From positions 1 to 13,919 of the forward strand of contig DATDFN010000371.1 in assembly GCA_036522615.1 (NCBI GenBank): a stretch of DNA of 13,919 nt. The letters run 5' to 3'. Of this stretch, positions 5,272 to 12,382 are shown in pieces. The notes beneath the pieces were generated by a model. It saw only the letters and a list, made by a program, of their open reading frames with translations, was not told the DNA's origin and ran no database searches. Source of the stretch: JAJPJQ01 sp036522615. GTDB lineage: Bacteria; Desulfobacterota; Binatia; UBA9968. The stretch's first letter is position 1. Each line of letters begins with the position of its first letter. The translations under genes and the position numbers were made by a program.

Positions 5272-5963
5272 GCTTGAGGAACGAGGAAGCGGATGGCGAG
5301 CATGAACGCCATGCCGCAGAGAACCGACGCGACGACTTTCCAGTTGAACTTGCGATGCGCCTCCGGCAGCAGATCGCCGGCGCCGAGATAAATGAAGTCG
5401 CCGGCGATGAACGCCAAAAGCTTCTGCTGAAAATCGGCGGGAATGAAACCCGCCAGCAGCGCGCCGATCGGATACAGCAGCCCGGCGAGCATGAGCGCGA
5501 ACATCGTGCCGCCCCGGCGCCATTTCGCTTCGCGCATGATCAACGCCGAGCTCATGCCTTGCGGGATCTCGTGCAAGACCACCGCGAGCGTGATCGTCAG
5601 CCCTAAGTAGGGGTCGATGAGATAGCCCACCATGATCCCCGCGCCGTCGACGACGTTGTCGAGCGCCATGCCGAGTACGGCGACCGGACCGATCTGGTGC
5701 GTGTGACATTCGGGCTCGCCGCACGCGTGGATCATGATGATCTTTTCCAGCAGATAGAACGTGATGAAGCCGAGGGCGAGATAACCCGAGTCGGACTTCA
5801 AATTGGTTTCCGGCAGGATCTCGAAAAACACCACAGCCAGAAGCACGCCGGCCGCGAAAGCGATGACATATCTCGGCTCGATCCTATCGCGCTCGACGCG
5901 CATGGCGATCCAGCCGGAGAGGAAATCGCTCGATCCGGCGATCAATGCGTAAAAATAGACCAT
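5268..5963 (-). CDS. ZIP family divalent metal transporter
   Basis: Polytopic membrane protein of the ZIP (zinc/iron permease) family, importing Zn2+ or another divalent metal. From the ATG at 5963 it has 231 residues and about seven or eight hydrophobic segments. The transmembrane-5 signature VVLHEIPQG is at 128-136, with H131 and E132. The TM4 motif reads LDNVVDG (101-107), where most ZIPs have HNxxDG. A Cys/His-rich loop, CGEPECHTH (81-89), is a likely metal-sensing or handling loop. The frame is open back to a TTG at 6023, adding 20 residues; I prefer the ATG because transmembrane segment 1 starts there and TAGG lies 7 nt upstream. Upstream of it are 87 bases, then the aldolase gene on the same strand, so co-transcription is possible. 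Confidence 0.85.
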   Translation of the reverse strand: MVYFYALIAGSSDFLSGWIAMRVERDRIEPRYVIAFAAGVLLAVVFFEILPETNLKSDSGYLALGFITFYLLEKIIMIHACGEPECHTHQIGPVAVLGMALDNVVDGAGIMVGYLIDPYLGLTITLAVVLHEIPQGMSSALIMREAKWRRGGTMFALMLAGLLYPIGALLAGFIPADFQQKLLAFIAGDFIYLGAGDLLPEAHRKFNWKVVASVLCGMAFMLAIRFLVPQA

Positions 5964-6001
5964 CAGGTCGCCTACCGTTACCACAATAGGTAAATGGGAC
6001 A

Positions 6002-6018
6002 CCCCGGCTTCATCGGGG
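6002..6018 (-). other. GC hairpin between aldolase and ZIP genes
   Basis: CCCCG (6002-6006) pairs with CGGGG (6014-6018) around a 7-base loop. It lies 33 nt past the aldolase stop on the minus strand and covers the region of the alternative TTG start of the ZIP gene. No T-run follows, so it is not a standard terminator; an RNA-stability or attenuation role is possible but unproven. Confidence 0.25.
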
Positions 6019-6050
6019 GGCAAAAGAACGTGTCGCGCGCGGTTGTCGAC

Positions 6051-7427
6051 CTACGCTACGCGAAGCTCCCGCGCGTCGTGCGGGATTTTCTCACGCACGA
6101 CCGACGCGGTGTTCACCACGTTGAGTTTTTTGAACAGGAACTCGAAGCGCTCCTCGAGCTTCTTTCCGATCTCTTTGCGAAAAGATTCCGGCAGCGTCCA
6201 GAAGCGCTCTTTCAGCGGGCCGAAGCCTTTTTTGCGTGTTTTATAAATGAACTGCTCGTCGGTCTCCCCGTCGACCTTCTCGGCGGCGCATTCCTTGCGC
6301 AGATAATCGTAGACTTCTTTTTTCACCGCCGCGGGGAAAGCCGGATCGTCGTAGAGCATGTTCTGAAAACCCGTCGCCAGGTGGATCTCCGCGCAGCGGC
6401 GCTTCGGGAAATGGTCGAAGGCCTCCTCCGGCAGCGTCGATGCGCCGTGCTGCACCGCGCCGGCGAGGCCGTATTTCTCCCGCGCGACCTTGGAGAGCTG
6501 CTCCAGCGTGTCGAAGTCGAGCTTCACGCGCGCGATCGTTCCGTCGGGCAGCGGGACGCCGCCGTGCGACGTGCCGGTCTGAATGCTGATCTTGCTGATG
6601 CCTTTGAGGCCCTTGGCGCGTTTGTCGAGTTCTTCGCGGTAGCCATCCATGTAGGCCTCGAGCTCCTCGACGGTGCTGTTTTTCTTGCCCACCTCGCCGA
6701 TCTCGCCGCCTACAGATATCGTGATGCCCTTGGGCTCCAGGCCGCGCACATGCGTGGTCAGCTCGGCCGCGACCCAGCAGTTGTCCTGCTGCTGCGCGCG
6801 AACCGTGGGGCGGCTCAAATCGACGAGCGTCGAGCTGTCGATGTCGATGTTGTAGAATTCCGCTTCGATCGCTTCTTTGATGAGATCTTTGAGAGCCTGG
6901 ATTTCCGCCTGCGGGTTCTTCGCGAAATTCTTCGCGCTCGCCTGAAAGTGATCGCCTTGAATGAAGAGCGGGCCTGTAAAGCCTTCCTTGATCGCGGCCG
7001 CCGTCACGACATGGGCATACTCCGCCGGGCGCTGGAATGTGTAGCCGATCTCCGAGCGCGCGATCTCGAAGACCACCGCGCCGACGCGGTTTTTGAGGGC
7101 GGCGCGAAAGACCGCCCGCGCCGTATCGAACGTCATGCCGCGGATATTGATCGCCGGCACGGTGAAGCCGCTGACTTCCCCGCGGCCGATCGCGTCATAC
7201 AAGTTTTGAATGGATGCGGGGTAGATGCCAAGAGCTCGGGCGGTCCGGCGCACGGTGTCCCGCGCGGCGGCCTTGACTGCGGCATCTTCGCTGAAAACGC
7301 CGTTGAAAACGAGACGGTCGATAACACCGTCGCGGAGCTTCTCCGCATCGACGACACGCGTTTTCCCGTCGCTGTCCACGACGCCCTGAAGGCTTTTTTT
7401 GAGCTCTTCCTGACCTTGATACCGCAT
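6051..7427 (-). CDS. Class II fructose-bisphosphate aldolase family protein, long form
   Basis: 458 residues, zinc-dependent class II aldolase fold. Motifs in order are FIQGDHFQ (155-162, catalytic D159 and Zn ligand H160), VGGEIGEVG (239-247), QTGTSHGG (283-290, Zn ligand H288) and VQHGAS (325-330, Zn ligand H327). It would cleave or form fructose-1,6-bisphosphate or a related ketose bisphosphate in glycolysis/gluconeogenesis. Ordinary members have roughly 280-360 residues; this one has an N-terminal helical extension of about 85 residues and a longer C-terminus. The phosphate-binding motif usually read as N-x-D-T-D is replaced by HLATGFQN (349-356), closer to the VNVATE form of tagatose-bisphosphate aldolases, so the substrate is uncertain. 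The start is well fixed by AAGGAGG (minus, 7433-7439), 5 nt before the ATG. It lies 110 bases downstream of the glycosylation operon and has its own candidate promoter. Confidence 0.85.
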   Translation of the reverse strand: MRYQGQEELKKSLQGVVDSDGKTRVVDAEKLRDGVIDRLVFNGVFSEDAAVKAAARDTVRRTARALGIYPASIQNLYDAIGRGEVSGFTVPAINIRGMTFDTARAVFRAALKNRVGAVVFEIARSEIGYTFQRPAEYAHVVTAAAIKEGFTGPLFIQGDHFQASAKNFAKNPQAEIQALKDLIKEAIEAEFYNIDIDSSTLVDLSRPTVRAQQQDNCWVAAELTTHVRGLEPKGITISVGGEIGEVGKKNSTVEELEAYMDGYREELDKRAKGLKGISKISIQTGTSHGGVPLPDGTIARVKLDFDTLEQLSKVAREKYGLAGAVQHGASTLPEEAFDHFPKRRCAEIHLATGFQNMLYDDPAFPAAVKKEVYDYLRKECAAEKVDGETDEQFIYKTRKKGFGPLKERFWTLPESFRKEIGKKLEERFEFLFKKLNVVNTASVVREKIPHDARELRVA

Positions 7428-7469
7428 ATCGGCCTCCTTCGAATTGCGAGGTAGATTTCGCCCTCAAGT

Positions 7470-7498
7470 TAGATATCCCAAATCCTCCGGGTAGGCAA
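7470..7498 (-). promoter_or_regulatory. Candidate promoter for the aldolase gene
   Basis: On the minus strand, TTGCCT (7493-7498) and TATCTA (7470-7475) are separated by 17 bases. They match consensus at 4 of 6 and 3 of 6 positions. The start would be near 7463, leaving a leader of about 36 nt with a strong ribosome binding site. I see no clear terminator for the upstream operon in this gap, so read-through is also possible. Confidence 0.35.
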
Positions 7499-7537
7499 GA
7501 ATTCGTCCGCAGCACATCCGACCGCGGAGATATCTTC

Positions 7538-9412
7538 TTAGGGTGTGGGCGCGGCGGCGAGAGCCCTGTCCAGGCTTGCGCGCGCGGAGGCGAGATTGGG
7601 ATCGAGCTCCAACGCCTTGTGAAACTCCTCGATCGCCTCGGAGCGACGGCCCAAGGCGATGAGCACGTCGCCCAGGTTCACGTGCGCCAGCGGAAACGCC
7701 GGCCTGATCTCGATCGCTTTCCGCAGATGCTCCATCGCCTCCTGATACTGTCCGCGCAAAGCCAGCAACAGCCCGAGGTTATTCTGCCCCTCGAGAAAGC
7801 CGGGGTTGATCTCGACGGCCCTGCGGTAATGCTCCAAGGCTTCGTCTATTTTACCTTGTTTTACCAGCGCCAGTCCCAGGTTGTGGTGCGCGACCATCGA
7901 ATTGGGGTTGGCGCGGAGCGCTTCGCGGTATTGGGCGATCGCCTCGTCGGTTTTACCCTGCGCTGCGAGGGCGTTGCCCAGATTGGCCCGGGCCTCGTCG
8001 TAGTCGGGCTGAATCTCCAAGGCGCGGTCATAGTATACGATCGCTTCCGCATAACGACCCTGCTCCGCCAGGAGCCCCGCGAGATTGTTGAACGCGATGC
8101 GCGACGGCCGGGGCGTGTTGGCAAGCACATAGGCGTATAGTGTGGCGGAGTCGCGCCACACGCCGATCTGCCGCCTGGTCATGACGGCAAGGGTCAACAG
8201 CACGCCCAGCGCCGCGCCCGCGGCCAGATATCGCCCCAACGCCTCTTTACGCAGGCGCTCCCGCCAGAGCGCGGCGGCGCCGCCGCCCGCCAGCAGAGCC
8301 CAGCCGAGGCATGACAGGTACGTATATCGATCGGCGACCATCTGCGAGCCGCTCTGGGCGATGCCCGACACGGGCGCGATCAGCGCGAGGTAATACACCC
8401 ATGCCGCCAGCGCGGCGGGCAGGCGCCGGCGCGCAAGCACCAAAACGAGCGTAACGGCGGCGGCGGCGAAAAAACCGGCCACGTAGACCGGTTCCCATGG
8501 GCTGAACTGGATGGGCAGGTCGTACATGGGATAAACGCCGGCGGGAAGAAACGTCTTCTCGATGTAGTACCAAACCGCGAAGCTCGCCTGCGCCAGGCGC
8601 TGCAGCGGCGTATGCTTCGTTAACGTATCCATCGCGCCGGATACCTGCTGGGCGAAGCCGGCGACGACCGCGGCGGCGCCGCCGAGAATCAGAAACGGCA
8701 GCTTTTCGAGCCACACCCGGCGCGGACCGATGCCGTTACTGTCGATCCGGCGGAGCGGAAAGAAATCGATGGCTACGAGCGCGACTGGGAGCGTCATCGC
8801 CGTAGCCTTCGAGAGCAGCGACAACATGTAAGCGACCAAAGCCGCGCCGAGCCATCTCATGTATGTGCTCGACTCGGCCGCGGTAACGGACTTGAGATAG
8901 GCGAGCATCGTCAAGAAAAAAAAGATTCCGGAGAGCACGTCGCGCCGCTCGGTCGCCCAGGCGACCGACTCGACGCGCAAAGGATGGAGCGCGAACAAAA
9001 GCGCCGCGAGCGCGGCGCCGATCTCCAACGTCCGCTCGTCCCATTCCGGTTTCGCCAGCCTGAGCAGGCGAACGCACAGCAAATAAAACAGCGCCGCGTT
9101 GACGGCGTGCAAAATCATGCTCGTGAGATGATAGCCGGCGGGATTCAAACCCCAGATGTAGTAATCGAGAGTGAAGCTCAACCAGCTGAGCGGCTGGTAA
9201 TGCCCCAGGTAGAACGTCGTAAACATCCAGCGCAGCGCGGGCCAGCCGGCCTGCCGGAACGCCGAATTTTCCGTCACCGCGGCGTCGTCGTCCCAATTGA
9301 CGAATTCGTTATGGAGAACGGGGGCAAAAACCGCCGCCGCCGCGACCGCAAGGAGAACGGGAATCGCAGCGCGAATCATGCTCTCCCGGTCCCCTTTCAT
9401 CATTGCGTTCAC
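7538..9412 (-). CDS. TMTC-like GT-C glycosyltransferase with C-terminal TPR array
   Basis: 624 residues. The N-terminal 430 or so form a polytopic membrane domain with GT-C features: FVNWDDDAAVTEN (37-49, acidic catalytic loop after the first membrane segment), ALHPLRVESVAWATERRDVL (141-160), LSKATAMTLP (200-209) and VADRYTYLS (359-367). These are shared with TMTC proteins, the O-mannosyltransferases of animals that also carry C-terminal TPRs. Residues 439-608 are five exact 34-residue TPRs. By analogy it transfers a sugar from a polyprenyl-phosphate carrier to a protein outside the membrane, with the TPRs contacting the acceptor; donor and acceptor are unknown. The GTG start at 9412 overlaps the upstream stop as GTGA, with GGAAG 8 nt before it; the ATG at 9379 is an alternative. 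Last gene of a four-gene operon, paralogous to its first gene. Confidence 0.82.
   Translation of the reverse strand: MNAMMKGDRESMIRAAIPVLLAVAAAAVFAPVLHNEFVNWDDDAAVTENSAFRQAGWPALRWMFTTFYLGHYQPLSWLSFTLDYYIWGLNPAGYHLTSMILHAVNAALFYLLCVRLLRLAKPEWDERTLEIGAALAALLFALHPLRVESVAWATERRDVLSGIFFFLTMLAYLKSVTAAESSTYMRWLGAALVAYMLSLLSKATAMTLPVALVAIDFFPLRRIDSNGIGPRRVWLEKLPFLILGGAAAVVAGFAQQVSGAMDTLTKHTPLQRLAQASFAVWYYIEKTFLPAGVYPMYDLPIQFSPWEPVYVAGFFAAAAVTLVLVLARRRLPAALAAWVYYLALIAPVSGIAQSGSQMVADRYTYLSCLGWALLAGGGAAALWRERLRKEALGRYLAAGAALGVLLTLAVMTRRQIGVWRDSATLYAYVLANTPRPSRIAFNNLAGLLAEQGRYAEAIVYYDRALEIQPDYDEARANLGNALAAQGKTDEAIAQYREALRANPNSMVAHHNLGLALVKQGKIDEALEHYRRAVEINPGFLEGQNNLGLLLALRGQYQEAMEHLRKAIEIRPAFPLAHVNLGDVLIALGRRSEAIEEFHKALELDPNLASARASLDRALAAAPTP
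7589..8098 (-). repeat. Five tandem TPR-coding units of 102 bp
   Basis: Codons 439-608 of the TMTC-like gene form five consecutive 34-codon units with the TPR pattern (NLG at the start of helix A, EAI-YRRA in helix B, P near the end). There is no spacing irregularity. Confidence 0.85.
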
Positions 9413-10596
9413 GGTTTCGCTTCCAATCGCTGCAAGTCTTCTTTCGCTCCCTTGAGATCGGGCTGAAGTTTCAGCGCGTCCCTAATCTCGCGCGCGGCCT
9501 CGTCGCGCTTGCCCGCCACCGCCAGGAACCTTCCGAGCTGGTAATGCCCGTCGGCGTCGCGCGGATTCAACGCGATGAATCGTCGCAGATGCGCGATGCC
9601 GTCTTCGACGTCCCCCGTTTCCGCGAGCAACAGGGCGATGTTGAACAGCGCCGGGGCGTACTTGGGGTCGATCTTCAGCGCCGCGCGGTATTCCGCGATC
9701 GCATCGGCCGCCTTTCCCTGCGCGTCCAGAATGCCGCCCAGATTGGTGCGCGCCTCCACATACTTGGGATCGATCTCGATCGCGCGCCGATATTCTTTCG
9801 CCGCGCCGTCCACGTCTTGATCCTTCCACAGCGCGTTGGCGAGATTGAAGTGGGCGGCGGCGTAGTTCGCGTCGATTTCGATGGCGCGCCGATAGTGGCC
9901 GATCGCCTCCTGCCGCTTTCCGCGGAGATCCAGCGCGCTGCCCAGATTCAAATGGGCCGCGGCATTCTTCGGGTCGATCGCGATCGCGGCGCGATAGTGC
10001 TCGATCGCCTGCTCGGCTTTCCCCTGCTTGAACAGCGCATTGGCAAGATCGTAATGCGCCGGCCCGCGGCGCGCCAGAAGCTGATCCAGGCTCGACTGGG
10101 CGGCGGCATAGCGCGGATAGATGCGCAGCGCGGCGCGGTAGTGCTCGATCGCCTCTTCGATCCGGCCCGCCGCCGCCAGCGCATCGCCGAGATTTTTCTG
10201 CGCCAGCTCCAAATTGGGATCGATCTCGGCGGCGCGGCGGAAATGCGCCAGCGCCTCGGCAACCTTGCCGCGGCTCGAGGCGAGCGCGCCGAGATTGTTA
10301 TGGACCTCGGCATACGCGGGGTAGATCGCCAGCGCGCGGTCGTAGCGCTCGGCCGCGGCATCGATCTGGCCCGCGCGCCGGAGGCGGTCGCCCTCGCGCG
10401 CCCAGAAGGCCGCGCGCAAAAACGTCGAGCGCTGCTGCGCGGCGAGCACGTGACGCGTCTCGCGCCGGCTCGGCAGCCAGCGGTTAAACTGCTGCCAGAC
10501 GATGAACGACAGCGCGACGATGACGGCGATCATCGCGCCATGGACCAGCGCGGCCGTTGCGCGCGGAGCTTCGAGCAATGAGCCGTCAACGCGCAT
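9409..10596 (-). CDS. Single-pass membrane TPR protein
   Basis: 395 residues with one transmembrane segment (about 16-36, ending FIVWQQF) and then a TPR solenoid. Full repeats run at 63-96, 97-130, 131-164, about 178-212, 213-246, 247-280, 281-314, 315-348 and 349-382. A 13-residue degenerate half-repeat (165-177) breaks the array. There is no catalytic motif, so it is a scaffold or adaptor. Position between two GT-C-type membrane proteins suggests it organises a glycosylation complex or presents acceptor proteins at the membrane. Its last four or five repeats closely resemble those of the operon's first gene. The ATG at 10596 lies inside the upstream GT39-like gene (11-base overlap), and the stop overlaps the next gene as GTGA. 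Which side of the membrane the TPRs face cannot be settled; both flanks of the membrane segment carry Arg. Confidence 0.82.
   Translation of the reverse strand: MRVDGSLLEAPRATAALVHGAMIAVIVALSFIVWQQFNRWLPSRRETRHVLAAQQRSTFLRAAFWAREGDRLRRAGQIDAAAERYDRALAIYPAYAEVHNNLGALASSRGKVAEALAHFRRAAEIDPNLELAQKNLGDALAAAGRIEEAIEHYRAALRIYPRYAAAQSSLDQLLARRGPAHYDLANALFKQGKAEQAIEHYRAAIAIDPKNAAAHLNLGSALDLRGKRQEAIGHYRRAIEIDANYAAAHFNLANALWKDQDVDGAAKEYRRAIEIDPKYVEARTNLGGILDAQGKAADAIAEYRAALKIDPKYAPALFNIALLLAETGDVEDGIAHLRRFIALNPRDADGHYQLGRFLAVAGKRDEAAREIRDALKLQPDLKGAKEDLQRLEAKP
9451..10410 (-). repeat. TPR-coding array, nine full units and one partial
   Basis: 102-bp units (34 codons) covering codons 63-382 of the membrane TPR gene, with a 13-codon degenerate unit after the third. 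Several units show DNA-level similarity to units in the array at 12437-13762, for example around 9738-9770 against 12723-12755. Confidence 0.85.
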
Positions 10597-12382
10597 GAGA
10601 CTCGGGATCCTCGTTCTTGAATATAAAGATCGAGTAGCCGATCGTCGCGAGCGGCTCTTTGCCCCGGAACTGTTCGACGAATTCGACCTGCGAGCGCCGC
10701 CCGATAATAGACGGGCTGTATAAAAGGGTCGGGCTGATCGCTACGTAGCGGGAAGGACCCGGCGATTGCGTCGCCGGCGGATCGAAGAGAATCCATGTTC
10801 CCGGCAGGTATGACGCGTCGATGCCGTAATACTCGGGATCATCGTAGCCGAAGTGAACGAAGCGTATTTTTTCTACTCTCTCGCGCTCCATCCAGAGCTT
10901 CAGCCCCTTCAAATCCTGTCCCCAGTCGAGGTTCGAATCGGTCAGAATTTTATATCCGTTTTTCGGACCGCCGGCGGCTTCGTTGAAGTAGGCGAGATAA
11001 TGCGGATAGATCCACACCGCCGAAGCCGCGTACCAAACGGCGAAAATCGCCAAAGCGGGCCGCCAAAATCGCCGGCTCGTCCACAGATGCGCGGCGGCGC
11101 CGGCGATGAGAACGAAAAGAAACGGATAGATCGGCAGAATATGGCGCAAGCCGATATTGATCCCCGTGCCGACGGCGAGAAGAAAATAAACGACGGCGGG
11201 TACGATGAGAAAGGCCGCGGCGATGCGCTTCAGAGCGCCGCGGACGGCGAGCCACAGACCGGCTATGAAAAGAACGATCGTCGGCAACGGCGTTTTAACC
11301 GCGAAGGCGACCGGGAAATACGCGTGAAAGCCCACGGGCGACATCTGCCCCAGGAGATAAGCCGGGCGCCGCAGCGTGCCGAGAACGTACAATTGTCCGT
11401 AAAGCCACGCTTCGGGCAAAAGGTGATGGCGCAAGGCGAACAGCGCCGGCGCGCGCAGCAGGGACGATTCGCCCGGAATGTACCATTCGAAATGGAAATA
11501 ATGCGCCGCCCCGCCGGGGATGGCGTCGTAGCGAAATCCATAGACCGCCCAAATGACGGCGCAAGCCGCAACCGGCGCGGCGGACAAAACCGCGGCGACA
11601 CGAAAAACCTTTTGACGACGGCCTTCGTCGCTGGCTGCGTCTGGTTGGCGCGCAAAGATCCACACGATCCCGAGAAGAAACCACACCAGAAAAATCCCCG
11701 GTGTTGCGTATTTGGTCGCCGCGGCGAAGGCGAAGCACAGCGCCGTCAGAGCGAGGCGCCACCATCCGCCTTCGCGCAGGAAGCGCCAGAAAAAATACGT
11801 GCCGATAAAAAAGCAGGCGGCGAACGGAAAATCGGTATGGATGTTCGCGCTATGCGCCAGGATGTTCGGATCGAGGCCGAAAATCGCGAGCGCGGCGACC
11901 CCGGCCTCGCGCCCGAAAAGCCGCGCCGCCCAGAGGTATACGAAGATGCCGAGAACGATCGCGATCGCGATCATCTGCAGCTTGGCGAAGAAGAAAAGCG
12001 GCTCGGCTTCGTTTTCGACGAACATCGCCTCGTGAGCTGCTTCAGCCGTGTCGGCTATCAGGCCTTCGGGATTGCGCTGCCATTGAGGGTAGGAGCGAAA
12101 ATCCTTGATCGGGTACGCGAGCAGCGGTAGCGCCGCCCACATCTTCGCCAGCGGCGGATGCTCCGGGTTGGCTCTGAAGTCGCCGAATTTCAGATACGAA
12201 TAGCCCGCGAAAAGATGGATGGGCTCGTCGACGGTAGGCGATTTCTGCAGAAATACGGAGACCGAGATCAGCGCGAAGATGACGACGAAATATAGGATCG
12301 CGAAAAGCGAGATGCCGCGAAGAGGGAGCTCCGACGGCGCTTCCGGCACAGCGCTCTCGGCAGATGGGCTCAAAGGTGCCAC
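10586..12382 (-). CDS. GT39/ArnT-like GT-C glycosyltransferase
   Basis: 598-residue polytopic membrane protein of the lipid-carrier-dependent GT-C superfamily (PMT/ArnT-like). After a first membrane segment (about 26-46) comes the acidic catalytic loop PTVDEPIHL (D52, E53), then NPEHPPLAK (72-80). LDPNILAHS...HTD (170-184) matches the second conserved loop of this superfamily. GINIGLRHILPIYPF (408-422) and a C-terminal extramembrane part with HYLAYFNEAAGG and DSNLDWGQDL (461-491) recur in bacterial members. It probably transfers a sugar from a polyprenyl-phosphate-sugar to a protein, lipid or glycan at the outer face of the inner membrane; which one is not visible. The GTG start at 12382 directly abuts the preceding TAA (TAAGTG) and has only a distant GGGGA, so translation probably depends on reinitiation. 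Its 3' end overlaps the TPR gene by 11 bases. Confidence 0.82.
   Translation of the reverse strand: MAPLSPSAESAVPEAPSELPLRGISLFAILYFVVIFALISVSVFLQKSPTVDEPIHLFAGYSYLKFGDFRANPEHPPLAKMWAALPLLAYPIKDFRSYPQWQRNPEGLIADTAEAAHEAMFVENEAEPLFFFAKLQMIAIAIVLGIFVYLWAARLFGREAGVAALAIFGLDPNILAHSANIHTDFPFAACFFIGTYFFWRFLREGGWWRLALTALCFAFAAATKYATPGIFLVWFLLGIVWIFARQPDAASDEGRRQKVFRVAAVLSAAPVAACAVIWAVYGFRYDAIPGGAAHYFHFEWYIPGESSLLRAPALFALRHHLLPEAWLYGQLYVLGTLRRPAYLLGQMSPVGFHAYFPVAFAVKTPLPTIVLFIAGLWLAVRGALKRIAAAFLIVPAVVYFLLAVGTGINIGLRHILPIYPFLFVLIAGAAAHLWTSRRFWRPALAIFAVWYAASAVWIYPHYLAYFNEAAGGPKNGYKILTDSNLDWGQDLKGLKLWMERERVEKIRFVHFGYDDPEYYGIDASYLPGTWILFDPPATQSPGPSRYVAISPTLLYSPSIIGRRSQVEFVEQFRGKEPLATIGYSIFIFKNEDPESHAR

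Noticed and set aside
4468..5724. 418-codon minus-strand ORF
   Set aside because: Shadow across the MurU-like gene and part of ZIP; low-complexity Arg/His/Ala composition.
5994..7454. 486-codon plus-strand ORF
   Set aside because: Antisense to the aldolase, whose zinc and catalytic motifs and ribosome binding site are clear.
9403..10581. 392-codon plus-strand ORF with apparent internal repeats
   Set aside because: Its repeats are the complement of the TPR-coding units on the minus strand.
10853..12130. 425-codon plus-strand ORF
   Set aside because: Antisense to the GT39-like gene; charged composition is the complement of hydrophobic membrane codons.
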